DNA of 64,000 nucleotides from Christiangramia bathymodioli (lineage in GTDB: Bacteria; Bacteroidota; Bacteroidia; Flavobacteriales; Flavobacteriaceae): NCBI GenBank assembly GCA_009735695.1, contig SRSL01000002.1:1-64000 (forward strand), in the 5' to 3' direction. Positions 25,739 to 33,806 of this stretch are shown here, piece after piece. The translations under genes were made by a program, and so were the position numbers. Position 1 is the first letter of the stretch, and every line of letters starts with the position of its first letter. Below the pieces are notes generated by a model. It was not told the origin of the DNA. It was given only the letters and a program-made list of their open reading frames with translations, and ran no database searches.

Positions 25739-26221
25739 ATGAGAAAGTTATTACTATTTTTTGGAATGATTATTCTTGGGGTGACCGCCTCTGCCCAGAA
25801 AAATTTAACGGCCGGTTTGTATGCCGGGGTACCGGTTAGCGATACTGAGGATTACAGTTTTCATGGAAGTGCAGAGATCGCCTATCGTGTGAATTTGATC
25901 AATCTTCTCGATGTGGGAGGATTGGTAGGTTATTCTCATTATTTTGATGATGATGTGAGAACCGATTTTGGCTTGTTCGACAACGGCGACCTTCAATATC
26001 TACCCATAGCAGCTTCTGCCAGGTTACGCCTGCTGGCCATCCTCTTTGTAGGAACCGATCTTGGTTATGCCATTGGACTTGGAAATGATGGAGGCTTTTA
26101 TTTCAGGCCACAGGTTGGAGTGGACCTGGGTATAGTTAATTTAGTGGGGAACTATGAAAGCATCTCACCAGATGGAGCTAATGTGGGCTCGGTGAACGCA
26201 GGAATCGAATTCAGGTTCTGA
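25739..26221 (+). CDS. Small outer-membrane beta-barrel protein
   Basis: A 160-residue protein. The ATG at 25739 is chosen because it begins a normal signal peptide (MRKLLLFFGMIILGVTASAQ); the longer reading frame upstream overlaps the preceding terminator. The mature part shows short alternating strands and ends in the aromatic FEFRF-like strand (IEFRF). It is more diverged from the other barrels in the array. Role unknown. Confidence 0.8.
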   Translation: MRKLLLFFGMIILGVTASAQKNLTAGLYAGVPVSDTEDYSFHGSAEIAYRVNLINLLDVGGLVGYSHYFDDDVRTDFGLFDNGDLQYLPIAASARLRLLAILFVGTDLGYAIGLGNDGGFYFRPQVGVDLGIVNLVGNYESISPDGANVGSVNAGIEFRF

Positions 26222-26240
26222 TAATACTTATACTTAATGT

Positions 26241-26270
26241 GGAAAGCGGAAATTTTATTTCCGCTTTTTT
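26241..26270 (+). terminator. Terminator after the second barrel gene
   Basis: AAAGCGGAAA (26243-26252) pairs with TTTCCGCTTT (26258-26267), followed by T residues. Confidence 0.9.
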
Positions 26271-26386
26271 TATGCTTGGATTTTAGAATACTGGATAACT
26301 GCTATAATGCCACCAGGCCAGGTATGGCCTGACTGGAGAAGGCCTGGTCTCTTTTTCTATGTTTTTCTGGAATGCAGAGATGCCAC

Positions 26387-26416
26387 TTGTTTTTTTAGGT
26401 TAAAACGTTATGTTTG
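26387..26416 (+). promoter_or_regulatory. Bacteroidota-type promoter of the third barrel gene
   Basis: TTG at 26387-26389, 19-nt spacer, and TATGTTTG at 26409-26416 match the -33/-7 arrangement exactly. The ATG at 26483 leaves a leader of about 60 nt. Confidence 0.78.
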
Positions 26417-26482
26417 CAACGCCCTGATATTTCAATCGTATTTATAGAAAAACCAGTACTAACTTAAGAAATCAACCTAATT

Positions 26483-27061
26483 ATGTTTAAAAAATTGACA
26501 TTGCTTGCGATTTTCGCAATGTGCTCTCTTTATGTCCAGGCCCAGGAAAATGAATCGAATGACAAACCTTCCAAATTTGGTTTTACAGCAGGGTATATTC
26601 AATCTGAATTAAACTCAGAATATATCAATAAAACCGACCAGCCAATTCCATTTAGCACAGTGCCAATTGGAGGAGAAGGTTTATTCTTGGGTGTTACTTT
26701 TGATGCCGAAATAGCAAAGGATTTGGGAGTAAGTTCTGAGTTCCTTTGGGCCTTCACCTATAATGGTGCTCATCATTGGAGATTAAATACCTTACTGAAA
26801 TACCGGCTTTTTAGTTCAAAATTTCACTTACTGGCTGGTCCAGAAATAAAAATGATTGACTCTGATGCTCCCAATAATGATCACGGAAATCGCTTTGGAT
26901 TGAACGTAACCGGTGGATTGGAATATGATATTTCCAATAGATATTCCGTTTATTTTAAATACTCCGAAGAATTGACCAATCGGTATAACGGAGGTGTACT
27001 TGAAGATGATTATAAAGGATCTTACAGTGGCTTCAGGCTTGGTCTTAAATTCAAATTCTAG
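26483..27061 (+). CDS. Outer-membrane beta-barrel protein, tandem paralogue 1
   Basis: A 192-residue signal-peptide-bearing barrel protein. The mature N-terminus 'SNDKPSKFGFTAGY' is shared almost word for word with the next gene, and both end in (L/I)KFKF, so the two are recent tandem duplicates. Later strands (LLKYRLFSSKFHLLAGPE) also match between them. It is separated by 45 nt from its copy, which probably shares its promoter. Function unknown. Confidence 0.85.
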   Translation: MFKKLTLLAIFAMCSLYVQAQENESNDKPSKFGFTAGYIQSELNSEYINKTDQPIPFSTVPIGGEGLFLGVTFDAEIAKDLGVSSEFLWAFTYNGAHHWRLNTLLKYRLFSSKFHLLAGPEIKMIDSDAPNNDHGNRFGLNVTGGLEYDISNRYSVYFKYSEELTNRYNGGVLEDDYKGSYSGFRLGLKFKF

Positions 27062-27106
27062 TCTAATTATATCCAACTCATTAATTAATCTATAAATCAA
27101 ACTACT

Positions 27107-27691
27107 ATGTTTAAAAATTTCTCATTAATTGCCATTTTGGTGATGACCTCTCTTTCGTCATTCGCCCAGGAAACCGACTCGAATGACAAACCTTCCAAAT
27201 TTGGATTTACTGCTGGATATATGTATAACTCATTGAATGTTGATTATGAGGGATACCTTTTTTATGGTGATGACCCTACGAATACTGTTGGTGGCGACGG
27301 CTACTATGCCGGGCTCACTTATGATACCGAATTGGGAGGTGATTTTGGTTTGACCTCTGAACTTACCTATTCGATTGCAGGTACTAAAAACATAAGATTA
27401 GCCACCTTATTAAAATATAGATTATTCGATTCCAATTTTCATTTTACAATGGGACCCGAATTGAATTATTTAATGCGTGGTGTTATCACCAAGGAAACCG
27501 GCCTAGGTGATTATGGTAATGACCTGGGACTTGATCTTACAGGCGGACTGGAATATGACATCAACAACCGGGTTTCACTTTATGGAAGATACTCTTATGA
27601 ATTGACCGACAGGTATAAAGGAAAACAATTCGAAAACCGTCAATCAGGAGGTTTCCAGACACTTCGTTTCGGGATCAAGTTTAAGTTCTAA
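27107..27691 (+). CDS. Outer-membrane beta-barrel protein, tandem paralogue 2
   Basis: A 194-residue copy of the preceding gene's product: shared 'SNDKPSKFGFTAGY' start, matching LLKYRLFDSNFHFTMGPE segment, 'LTGGLEYDI' and a terminal FGIKFKF strand. The surface loops between strands differ much more than the strands, as expected when loops are under diversifying pressure. Likely co-transcribed with paralogue 1. Confidence 0.85.
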   Translation: MFKNFSLIAILVMTSLSSFAQETDSNDKPSKFGFTAGYMYNSLNVDYEGYLFYGDDPTNTVGGDGYYAGLTYDTELGGDFGLTSELTYSIAGTKNIRLATLLKYRLFDSNFHFTMGPELNYLMRGVITKETGLGDYGNDLGLDLTGGLEYDINNRVSLYGRYSYELTDRYKGKQFENRQSGGFQTLRFGIKFKF

Positions 27692-27773
27692 ATCCATATA
27701 AATTTTAGGCCTATCCGTTACTTAATTAAATTTTACTATTTTCGAGCGCCTATTAATCTAAATAACTTTTTCC

Positions 27774-28298
27774 ATGAAAAAATTTCTATTTCTATCGGTA
27801 TTTTTTATTGCCGGATTTCAACTAGTAAAGGCCCAGGAAACAAAATTTGGTTTGACTGCTGGTTACTTAAATGCAGAGTCCAGCTATAGTTTCGAAGGAT
27901 CAAAAAGTTCTGAAACAGCCTCAGGATTTTTTGTAGGAGCACTAGCTGATTTTACCATCAACGAGTCTTTCCATATTACCCCGGGAGTAAATTATGGAAA
28001 AGCTGAGGAAGTCAGTTTTCTTTATATCCCTGTAATGGCTCAGTATTATATCGCAGAATCTTCATTTTTTTTGCAGGCTGGACCTCAGGTAAGCATACTT
28101 TTGGATAATAATGGAAATGATTCGGCCAACAAATTTGGCCTTGATCTCGGTCTGGGAGTAGGATATCATATAACCGAAAATTTCTTTATAGACGCCAAAT
28201 ATTCATTTGAGCTTACTAATCGTTTGGGAGAATTGAACCGGGATGGTGAGGATAATAGATTAAATGGCTTATTCTTAGGAGTAGGTTACAAATTCTAA
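27774..28298 (+). CDS. Outer-membrane beta-barrel protein, tandem paralogue 3
   Basis: A 174-residue barrel protein with signal peptide (ending LVKAQ). The start of the mature part (ETKFGLTAGYLNAES) and the end (YSFELTNRLGELN, FLGVGYKF) align with the two preceding paralogues, so it belongs to the same duplicated family but is shorter and more diverged. It is followed by a terminator. Confidence 0.84.
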   Translation: MKKFLFLSVFFIAGFQLVKAQETKFGLTAGYLNAESSYSFEGSKSSETASGFFVGALADFTINESFHITPGVNYGKAEEVSFLYIPVMAQYYIAESSFFLQAGPQVSILLDNNGNDSANKFGLDLGLGVGYHITENFFIDAKYSFELTNRLGELNRDGEDNRLNGLFLGVGYKF

Positions 28299-28314
28299 TG
28301 AATATCACTTACTT

Positions 28315-28344
28315 AAAAAAAGCAGGTTTCAACCTGCTTTTTTT
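28315..28344 (+). terminator. Terminator after the barrel paralogues
   Basis: AGCAGGTT (28321-28328) and AACCTGCT (28331-28338) form a tight hairpin extended by A and T runs. Confidence 0.88.
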
Positions 28345-28427
28345 ATAGCCAAGCGTTAAATACTATTAAATGCCCTAACTCCTGCTCATATAATTTGTAA
28401 ATTCATTAGGTAAATAAATTACTGATC

Positions 28428-28949
28428 ATGAAAGCTTTACTAATTCTTGCAATTATTTTTCTGGCCTCCGCAGGTTTTTCCCAGGAACTTGAGGAAAATA
28501 GCCTTCAGAAATACGAGGCAGGGAATCCTGTTAAAAGTGCACAGGTTCAGAATAATTCAGAATTCATGGAAGAACGAAGCTTGTTCAATAGATACAATTA
28601 CAGCCTTGAATCGCTTGTACCGGGTCTTTCTCTCCGGCCTGAACGAATCTCACTGGATTCTCCTTTTATCAATGCCTACGGAACGGGCTTCAACCTGAAG
28701 TATTATCCGTTTAAGGAAGATCTTTATATTTTCAGCGGTATACAGTATGCCCGATATGATACCCCGGAAACCGAAAGAGTGCATACTTTTGGTTTAAATG
28801 CTGGTCTGGGCTATGATCTCAACGAGAATACACAAATTGAGGGAAGGTTATATCATAGTTTGTATAATTCAATAGATACTGAAGCCTTTCAACCGGTGCA
28901 ATTCATGCCGGTTCAGCCTCTAAGCCTGGGTATTAAAACCAAATTTTAA
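28428..28949 (+). CDS. Secreted protein with barrel-like C-terminus, unknown function
   Basis: A 173-residue protein with a signal peptide (ending AGFSQ). The mature N-terminus (about 20-65) is charged and probably disordered; residues about 75-173 alternate like beta strands and end in LSLGIKTKF, an outer-membrane-type last strand. With so few strands it might be a half barrel that oligomerises or a four-strand surface domain. It is the last member of the array before aroQ. Confidence 0.75.
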   Translation: MKALLILAIIFLASAGFSQELEENSLQKYEAGNPVKSAQVQNNSEFMEERSLFNRYNYSLESLVPGLSLRPERISLDSPFINAYGTGFNLKYYPFKEDLYIFSGIQYARYDTPETERVHTFGLNAGLGYDLNENTQIEGRLYHSLYNSIDTEAFQPVQFMPVQPLSLGIKTKF

Positions 28950-29002
28950 GCTTTCCTAATTAAAATGCCAGCTTTATACCTGCATTTTTCTAAATTTAGA
29001 GC

Positions 29003-29425
29003 ATGAAGCTATTAATACTGAACGGCCCAAACCTGAACCTGCTCGGGACACGTGAACCTGAGAAATACGGAACCAAAAGTTTTGAAGATTACTTTTCAGA
29101 ACTTCAGTTTAAATTCAGAAATATTGAACTGTCTTACGATCAAACCAATATCGAAGGAGAATTGATCGATAAGATTCAGCAGGCACGGAAAGATTATGAT
29201 GGTATAATCTTGAACGCTGCAGCCTATACGCATACCTCTGTTGGTATAGGTGATGCCGTGGCAGCTATAGATGTTCCGGTTGTTGAAGTTCATATTTCCA
29301 ATACCTTTTCTAGGGAAGACTTCAGGCATAAATCCTATATTTCTCCAAATGCAAAGGGCATAGTGGTTGGTTTCGGGCTGCAAAGTTATGACCTGGCCAT
29401 TCAAAGTTTTTTAAAGGATGAATAA
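29003..29425 (+). CDS. aroQ: Type II 3-dehydroquinate dehydratase
   Basis: A 140-residue enzyme of the shikimate pathway that converts 3-dehydroquinate to 3-dehydroshikimate. All family motifs are present: LNGPNLNLLGTREPEKYG with the catalytic arginine and tyrosine, NAAAYTHTS, and EVHISNTFSREDFRHKSY with the catalytic histidine. Length is typical. Its last 8 nt overlap the start of the DPH6-like gene. In many relatives aroQ lies directly beside xerD; here six barrel genes separate them. Confidence 0.95.
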   Translation: MKLLILNGPNLNLLGTREPEKYGTKSFEDYFSELQFKFRNIELSYDQTNIEGELIDKIQQARKDYDGIILNAAAYTHTSVGIGDAVAAIDVPVVEVHISNTFSREDFRHKSYISPNAKGIVVGFGLQSYDLAIQSFLKDE

Positions 29426-30137
29426 AGCTTACCTGAACTGGAGCAGCGGGAAGGATTCTGCGCTAAGCCTTTATTATATCAAAAAGCAGCAGGATTTCAG
29501 CATCGAGAAGCTTTTCACTACGATTAATAAAGATGCCAAACGGGTTAGTATGCATGGCGTTAGGAAAGACTTATTGCTTCAGCAGGCCGAAAAGCTTGAT
29601 TTGCCAATTCTTATTTCTGAATTACCTTCTGAAACCGGGATGGAAGAGTATAACCGGAAGATGAAACAGGCCACTGATAGCTTGAAGAATGAAGGTTTTA
29701 CACATAGTATTTTCGGAGATATTTTCCTGGAAGATCTGAAAGAATACCGGGAAGATCAATTAAAACTGGTGGGTTTGGAAGCTGTTTTTCCATTATGGAA
29801 AAGAGACACCAAAGAGCTTATCACAGAATTTGTGAATCTCGGTTTCAAGGCCGTGGTGGTTTGTACCAATTCTAAATACCTGGATGATTCCTTTTGCGGA
29901 AGGATCATCGATGAGCAATTCATTAATGATCTGCCTGAAAATGTTGATCCCTGTGGTGAAAATGGGGAATTTCACAGCTTCGTTTTTGATGGACCAATTT
30001 TTTCCGGGCCTGTACTATTCGAAATAGGAGAGAAGGTACACCGAACGTATTCACCTTCCAAAGATGACGACGACTGTTTTCAGGATGACCAATCCTGGGA
30101 TACGGCATTCTGTTTCTGTGACCTGATTCCAGTTTAA
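29418..30137 (+). CDS. DPH6-like ATP-pyrophosphatase (diphthine--ammonia ligase family)
   Basis: A 239-residue PP-loop enzyme. The motif SSGKDSALSLYY at residues 9-20 is the ATP-pyrophosphatase loop, and EFHSFVFDGPIF near residue 192 is the second family motif (GExGE(F/Y)HT-like) of COG2102. In archaea and eukaryotes this family amidates diphthine on elongation factor 2. Bacteria lack diphthamide, so the substrate here must be another carboxylate. It is translationally coupled to aroQ. Confidence 0.87.
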   Translation: MNKAYLNWSSGKDSALSLYYIKKQQDFSIEKLFTTINKDAKRVSMHGVRKDLLLQQAEKLDLPILISELPSETGMEEYNRKMKQATDSLKNEGFTHSIFGDIFLEDLKEYREDQLKLVGLEAVFPLWKRDTKELITEFVNLGFKAVVVCTNSKYLDDSFCGRIIDEQFINDLPENVDPCGENGEFHSFVFDGPIFSGPVLFEIGEKVHRTYSPSKDDDDCFQDDQSWDTAFCFCDLIPV

Positions 30138-30241
30138 GCGGCTTAATTTCAGATATCAACACAAATTTTATTTTTTCTTTAGATTCTATCTTTTTGATAA
30201 TTAATAAATTAGGTGGTGTAACCATCTAAAAAAAGATAATT

Positions 30242-30709
30242 ATGAAGAAATTACTAGTTCTCAGCCTGATGCTGCTTTTCAGCTTCCATTCGTTCTCCCA
30301 GGTTTCACCAGATGAAATGGAATATATCCAATCTATTTTCGGAATGGAGAAAAGAGCAGCAGTTAAAGAGATGATTAATCTGAATGCAAATTCAAATGCA
30401 TTCTGGAGCCTCTATGACGAATATGAAATGGAGCGAAAAGATCTGGGAAAGGAACGTATTTCCCTGTTGGAGAAATATGCCAATAATTATGAGAGTATGA
30501 GCAATGAAAATGTAGACCAGCTCATCAAGGAATCGATGGACCTTTCCATGAAAACCGATAAGCTCATCAGCAAGTATTATAAAAAGATGAAAAATGAGGT
30601 GGGCTCAGTTCCTGCCGCGCAATTCTATCAGCTGGAGCACTATCTTCTTAGTGAAATAAGAGCATCCATCATGGGTGAAATGCCCTTGATCGAATCGGTA
30701 AGACAATAG
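30242..30709 (+). CDS. Secreted all-helical protein of unknown function
   Basis: A 155-residue protein with a signal peptide (ending HSFSQ). The mature part is almost entirely helical and charged, with M/E/K-rich segments such as 'ALYDEYEMERKDLGKER'-like helices (residues 55-75). The length and helical hairpin pattern are reminiscent of small periplasmic chaperones of the Spy/CpxP kind, but the LTxxQ motif is not seen, so this is only a structural guess. It ends in a strong terminator. Confidence 0.75.
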   Translation: MKKLLVLSLMLLFSFHSFSQVSPDEMEYIQSIFGMEKRAAVKEMINLNANSNAFWSLYDEYEMERKDLGKERISLLEKYANNYESMSNENVDQLIKESMDLSMKTDKLISKYYKKMKNEVGSVPAAQFYQLEHYLLSEIRASIMGEMPLIESVRQ

Positions 30710-30726
30710 TTTCAAATTCATCCAAT

Positions 30727-30766
30727 AAAAAATCCCGCGTTCTTTTGAAGCGGGATTTTTTTATTT
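30727..30766 (+). terminator. Terminator after the helical secreted protein gene
   Basis: AAAAATCCCGC (30728-30738) pairs with GCGGGATTTTT (30750-30760). It is symmetrical enough to serve also the convergent lpdA gene. Confidence 0.92.
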
Positions 30767-30768
30767 TT

Positions 30769-30831
30769 CTAACGTCTAACGTCTAACGTCTAACGTCTAA
30801 CGTCTAACGTCTAAAGCCTAACGTCTAACGT
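30769..30831. repeat. Heptanucleotide tandem repeat, (CTAACGT) x 9
   Basis: Nine consecutive 7-bp units; eight are exactly CTAACGT and the seventh is CTAAAGC. The array fills the space between the shared terminator and the stop codon of lpdA (3 nt away). Copy number may vary by slippage. Confidence 0.97.
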
Positions 30832-30834
30832 CTT

Positions 30835-32226
30835 TTAGATGTGTATCACTTCATCATAAGCGGCTGCAACAGCTTCCATCACTGCTTCACTCATGGTTGG
30901 GTGAGGGTGAACCGCTTTTAAAACTTCATGTCCTGTAGTTTCCAGTTTTCTACCTAAGACAGCTTCAGCGATCATATCGGTAACACCGGCACCTATCATA
31001 TGGCAGCCCAGCCATTCACCGTATTTTGCATCGAAGATCACTTTTACGAATCCGTCAGATTTTCCTGCAGCCTTAGCTTTTCCTGAAGCAGAGAATGGGA
31101 ATTTTCCAACCTTGATATCGTAACCGGCTTCCTTAGCCTGCTTTTCGGTCATACCTACTGAAGCGATCTCCGGAGTAGCGTAGGTACATCCAGGAATATT
31201 TCCGTAGTCAAGTGGCTGTACATCCATTCCCTTGATCTTTTCAACCGTGATGATCCCTTCCGCAGAAGCGACGTGAGCAAGAGCTGGACCATGTACCACG
31301 TCACCAATGGCGTAAATTCCATCAACATTGGTCTTATAGAAATCGTCTACCACGATCTTATCCTTATCGGTTTTGATGCCTAATTCCTCAAGCCCGATAT
31401 TTTCGATATTTGTTTTAATTCCAACTGCGGAAAGAACGATATCGGCTTCCAGTTTTTCTTCACCTTTCTTGGTCTTCACCTTGGCGATCACTTTTCCGTT
31501 TTTTTTCTCTACGCTTTCAACCGAAGAGTTTGTCATTACCTTGATTCCGGCTTTCTTAACGCTTCTTTCGAATTGTTTGGAAACTTCTTCGTCTTCTAAA
31601 GGTACCAGGTTTGGAAGGAATTCCACGATGGTCACTTCGGTGCCCATTGAATTATAGAAATGAGCGAACTCTACTCCGATGGCTCCTGAACCAACCACGA
31701 TCATTTTCTTTGGCTGCTTGTCCAGTGTCATTGCCTCGCGGTAACCTATAACGGTCTTTCCATCCTGTTTCAGGTTTGGAAGTTCACGAGAGCGTGCTCC
31801 GGTAGCCACGATGATATGGTCTGCGGAATATTCCTTTTTCTTATCGTCCTTATCGGTAACTTCTACTTTTTTTCCTTTTTTGAGTTTTCCGAAGCCTTCG
31901 ATCACATCGATCTTGTTCTTTTTCATCAGGAATTGAACTCCTTTGCTCATTCCCTGTGCTACATCCCGGCTTCTTTTAATAACCGCTCCAAAATCCTTAT
32001 CGGCTTTTTCCAGTTTTAAACCATAGTCTTCGGCGTGTTTCAGGTAATCAAAAACCTCGGCACTTTTTAGAAGCGCTTTGGTTGGGATACATCCCCAGTT
32101 CAAGCAAACGCCTCCCAGGCTTTCCTTTTCTACGATCGCGGTCTTGAAACCAAGTTGTGAAGCCCTGATGGCCGTTACATAGCCTCCCGGGCCACTACCT
32201 AAAACTATAATATCATATTTACTCAT
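30835..32226 (-). CDS. lpdA: Dihydrolipoyl dehydrogenase
   Basis: A 463-residue flavoprotein disulfide reductase, the E3 subunit of pyruvate and 2-oxoglutarate dehydrogenase complexes. FAD-binding GSGPGGYVTA near residue 10; redox-active disulfide C41/C46 in GGVCLNWGCIPTK; NAD-binding GSGAIGVEFA near residue 180; second FAD motif YAIGDV; and the catalytic His-Glu pair in HPHPTMSEAV near the C-terminus. All essential residues are present. It is a single-gene unit here, away from genes for E1 and E2. Confidence 0.96.
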   Translation of the reverse strand: MSKYDIIVLGSGPGGYVTAIRASQLGFKTAIVEKESLGGVCLNWGCIPTKALLKSAEVFDYLKHAEDYGLKLEKADKDFGAVIKRSRDVAQGMSKGVQFLMKKNKIDVIEGFGKLKKGKKVEVTDKDDKKKEYSADHIIVATGARSRELPNLKQDGKTVIGYREAMTLDKQPKKMIVVGSGAIGVEFAHFYNSMGTEVTIVEFLPNLVPLEDEEVSKQFERSVKKAGIKVMTNSSVESVEKKNGKVIAKVKTKKGEEKLEADIVLSAVGIKTNIENIGLEELGIKTDKDKIVVDDFYKTNVDGIYAIGDVVHGPALAHVASAEGIITVEKIKGMDVQPLDYGNIPGCTYATPEIASVGMTEKQAKEAGYDIKVGKFPFSASGKAKAAGKSDGFVKVIFDAKYGEWLGCHMIGAGVTDMIAEAVLGRKLETTGHEVLKAVHPHPTMSEAVMEAVAAAYDEVIHI

Positions 32227-32314
32227 ATTCGGTATATTTTGAATCGGTTACAGAAGTTGCGAATTTAAACATTTTAAGCTTAAACTGAAAGCTGGCAGAA
32301 AGAGATAAAAACTT

Positions 32315-32343
32315 AAAAAAAACCCATCCGGATTGGATGGGTC
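32315..32343 (-). terminator. Terminator of the MsrB/collagen-like lipoprotein operon
   Basis: On the minus strand ACCCATCC pairs with GGATGGGT around a 5-nt loop (plus-strand arms 32322-32330 and 32334-32342), followed by seven to eight T. Confidence 0.88.
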
Positions 32344-32367
32344 TCTTCTCAAATTATTTAATGATAT

Positions 32368-32886
32368 TTATTTCTGAAGCTGCGCTTTCATAACAGGTTT
32401 TTTATCCAGATCAAGAGCAGTTTTTACAGCCTGATAACTGTTGATATCCACTCCAGAGTCCAACGCAAAATCTGAAGGCACTACTACCATCCTGAAGGTC
32501 TGGTCATCTGTAAAAGCAGTTCCAAGAGTATTCAGGTCTATACGGCCGTGCAGATAGATGTTCACATCAAAAGTGGTGTGATTATAATTATACTGTACTT
32601 CTCCATCATCGAAATAGAAGGTTTGGGGAAGCGGGCTCCATACGTCGGCACCGTCCTCTACAGATTCCAAAAGGTAAACCAGAATAATATCTGATTCCAG
32701 TACCTCGATGCCGTCAGGAATAGTTACAAACTCCGAGTATTCATCGTCAAAATCAAAAGTGATCTCAAAGGTTTGGCCAACTACATTTATCCCATCCTGT
32801 CCTGGAGGTCCCGGAGGTCCTTGGTCTCCTTCACAGGCTACCAGAAACAGACTAAAAATTGCAAAAAGTGATAAAAATTTTTTCAT
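32368..32886 (-). CDS. Lipoprotein with short collagen-like GPP segment
   Basis: A 172-residue lipoprotein (lipobox LFLVAC, Cys18). Right after the anchor comes a short Gly-X-Y stretch (DQGPPGPPGQDG) followed by a beta-rich domain of 130 residues. Flavobacterial genomes hold many such small proteins with this GPPGPPG anchor region, of unknown function; the segment is too short for a stable collagen helix and may be a flexible stalk. It lies 15 nt after msrB on the same strand and shares its terminator. Confidence 0.8.
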   Translation of the reverse strand: MKKFLSLFAIFSLFLVACEGDQGPPGPPGQDGINVVGQTFEITFDFDDEYSEFVTIPDGIEVLESDIILVYLLESVEDGADVWSPLPQTFYFDDGEVQYNYNHTTFDVNIYLHGRIDLNTLGTAFTDDQTFRMVVVPSDFALDSGVDINSYQAVKTALDLDKKPVMKAQLQK

Positions 32887-32901
32887 AATCGTTGATTTAA
32901 G

Positions 32902-33294
32902 TTATTTATTAAAGTCGATACTTGCCGAGTTCACGCAGTAACGCTGACCGGTATCTGTAGGACCATCATCAAAAACGTGGCCAAGATGACTTCCGCAGTT
33001 CGCGCAAAGGATCTCGGTACGTATCATTCCGAAGCTACGGTCCTGAATATATTCTATTTTTCCGTCGATGGCTTCATCAAAACTTGGCCACCCGCAACCG
33101 CTTTCGAACTTAGCATCGCTATCGAACAATTTCTCGCCGCAGGCTGCGCATTTATAGGTTCCTTCCTCGAAATGAAGGTTGTATTCTCCGGTATGTGGAG
33201 CTTCAGTTCCCTTCTCTCTAAGAATTCGGTATTGCTCCGGGCTCAGCTTTTTTTTCCACTCTTCCGGGGATTTTTCTACTTTATATTTTTTCAT
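32902..33294 (-). CDS. msrB: Peptide-methionine (R)-S-oxide reductase, cytosolic
   Basis: A 130-residue MsrB without signal peptide. Zinc ligands C49, C52, C97 and C100 form the two CxxC pairs; the catalytic cysteine is C120 in [12 protein letters not shown]; and C67 in ESGCGWPSF is at the usual resolving position. It repairs methionine-R-sulfoxide in proteins using thioredoxin. It starts 1 nt after the stop of the lipoprotein MsrB upstream, giving two different MsrBs from one transcript. Confidence 0.94.
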   Translation of the reverse strand: MKKYKVEKSPEEWKKKLSPEQYRILREKGTEAPHTGEYNLHFEEGTYKCAACGEKLFDSDAKFESGCGWPSFDEAIDGKIEYIQDRSFGMIRTEILCANCGSHLGHVFDDGPTDTGQRYCVNSASIDFNK

Positions 33295-33295
33295 C

Positions 33296-33787
33296 TTATT
33301 TTCCTTCTGCAGGTTTAAAATCCATCGCTATTCCATTTATACAATGCCTTTTTCCAGTAGTCTCTTCAGGTCCATCATTAAAAACGTGACCTAAATGTCC
33401 CCCGCATCGGGCACAATGTACTTCATCCCGCTGGTAGCCTAGTTTGGTGTCGCTGCCATAAGCCACGCCACCATCAATGGCCCGGTCAAAACTTGGCCAG
33501 CCAGTTCCGCTTTCAAATTTGTGCTCGGTTTCGTAAAGTTCATTTCCACAAGCGGCACATACGAAAGTACCAGGTTGCTTAATGTCGAGCAGATCGCTTG
33601 AAAATGGACGTTCGGTTTGAGCTTCACGTAGTACAGCGAATTCCTGAGGAGTCAGAATTTCTTTCCACTCTTCTTTAGTTTTAGTTACCTCGTAGGTTTC
33701 AGAAGTTTTCTTTTCAGATTTCTGGGCATTTCCATTACAGCTAATTAAGAAGATGCTTAGAAATGCGGTAATAAATAAACGGGTCAT
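33296..33787 (-). CDS. msrB: Peptide-methionine (R)-S-oxide reductase, lipid-anchored
   Basis: A 163-residue MsrB with a lipoprotein signal (LISC, Cys17), so it works on the periplasmic side. Zinc ligands C77, C80, C125, C128 and catalytic C149 ([12 protein letters not shown]) are intact. At the resolving position it has T95 (ESGTGWPSF) instead of cysteine, so its recycling must use another cysteine or a direct reductant. It lies 19 nt after a hydrolase gene and 1 nt before the cytosolic msrB. Confidence 0.93.
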   Translation of the reverse strand: MTRLFITAFLSIFLISCNGNAQKSEKKTSETYEVTKTKEEWKEILTPQEFAVLREAQTERPFSSDLLDIKQPGTFVCAACGNELYETEHKFESGTGWPSFDRAIDGGVAYGSDTKLGYQRDEVHCARCGGHLGHVFNDGPEETTGKRHCINGIAMDFKPAEGK

Positions 33788-33806
33788 GACAATCTTTTCT
33801 CTAAAA

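Noticed and set aside
30769-30831. Heptamer array as a CRISPR array
   Set aside because: The units are 7 bp with no spacers and no cas genes nearby, so it is a simple tandem repeat.
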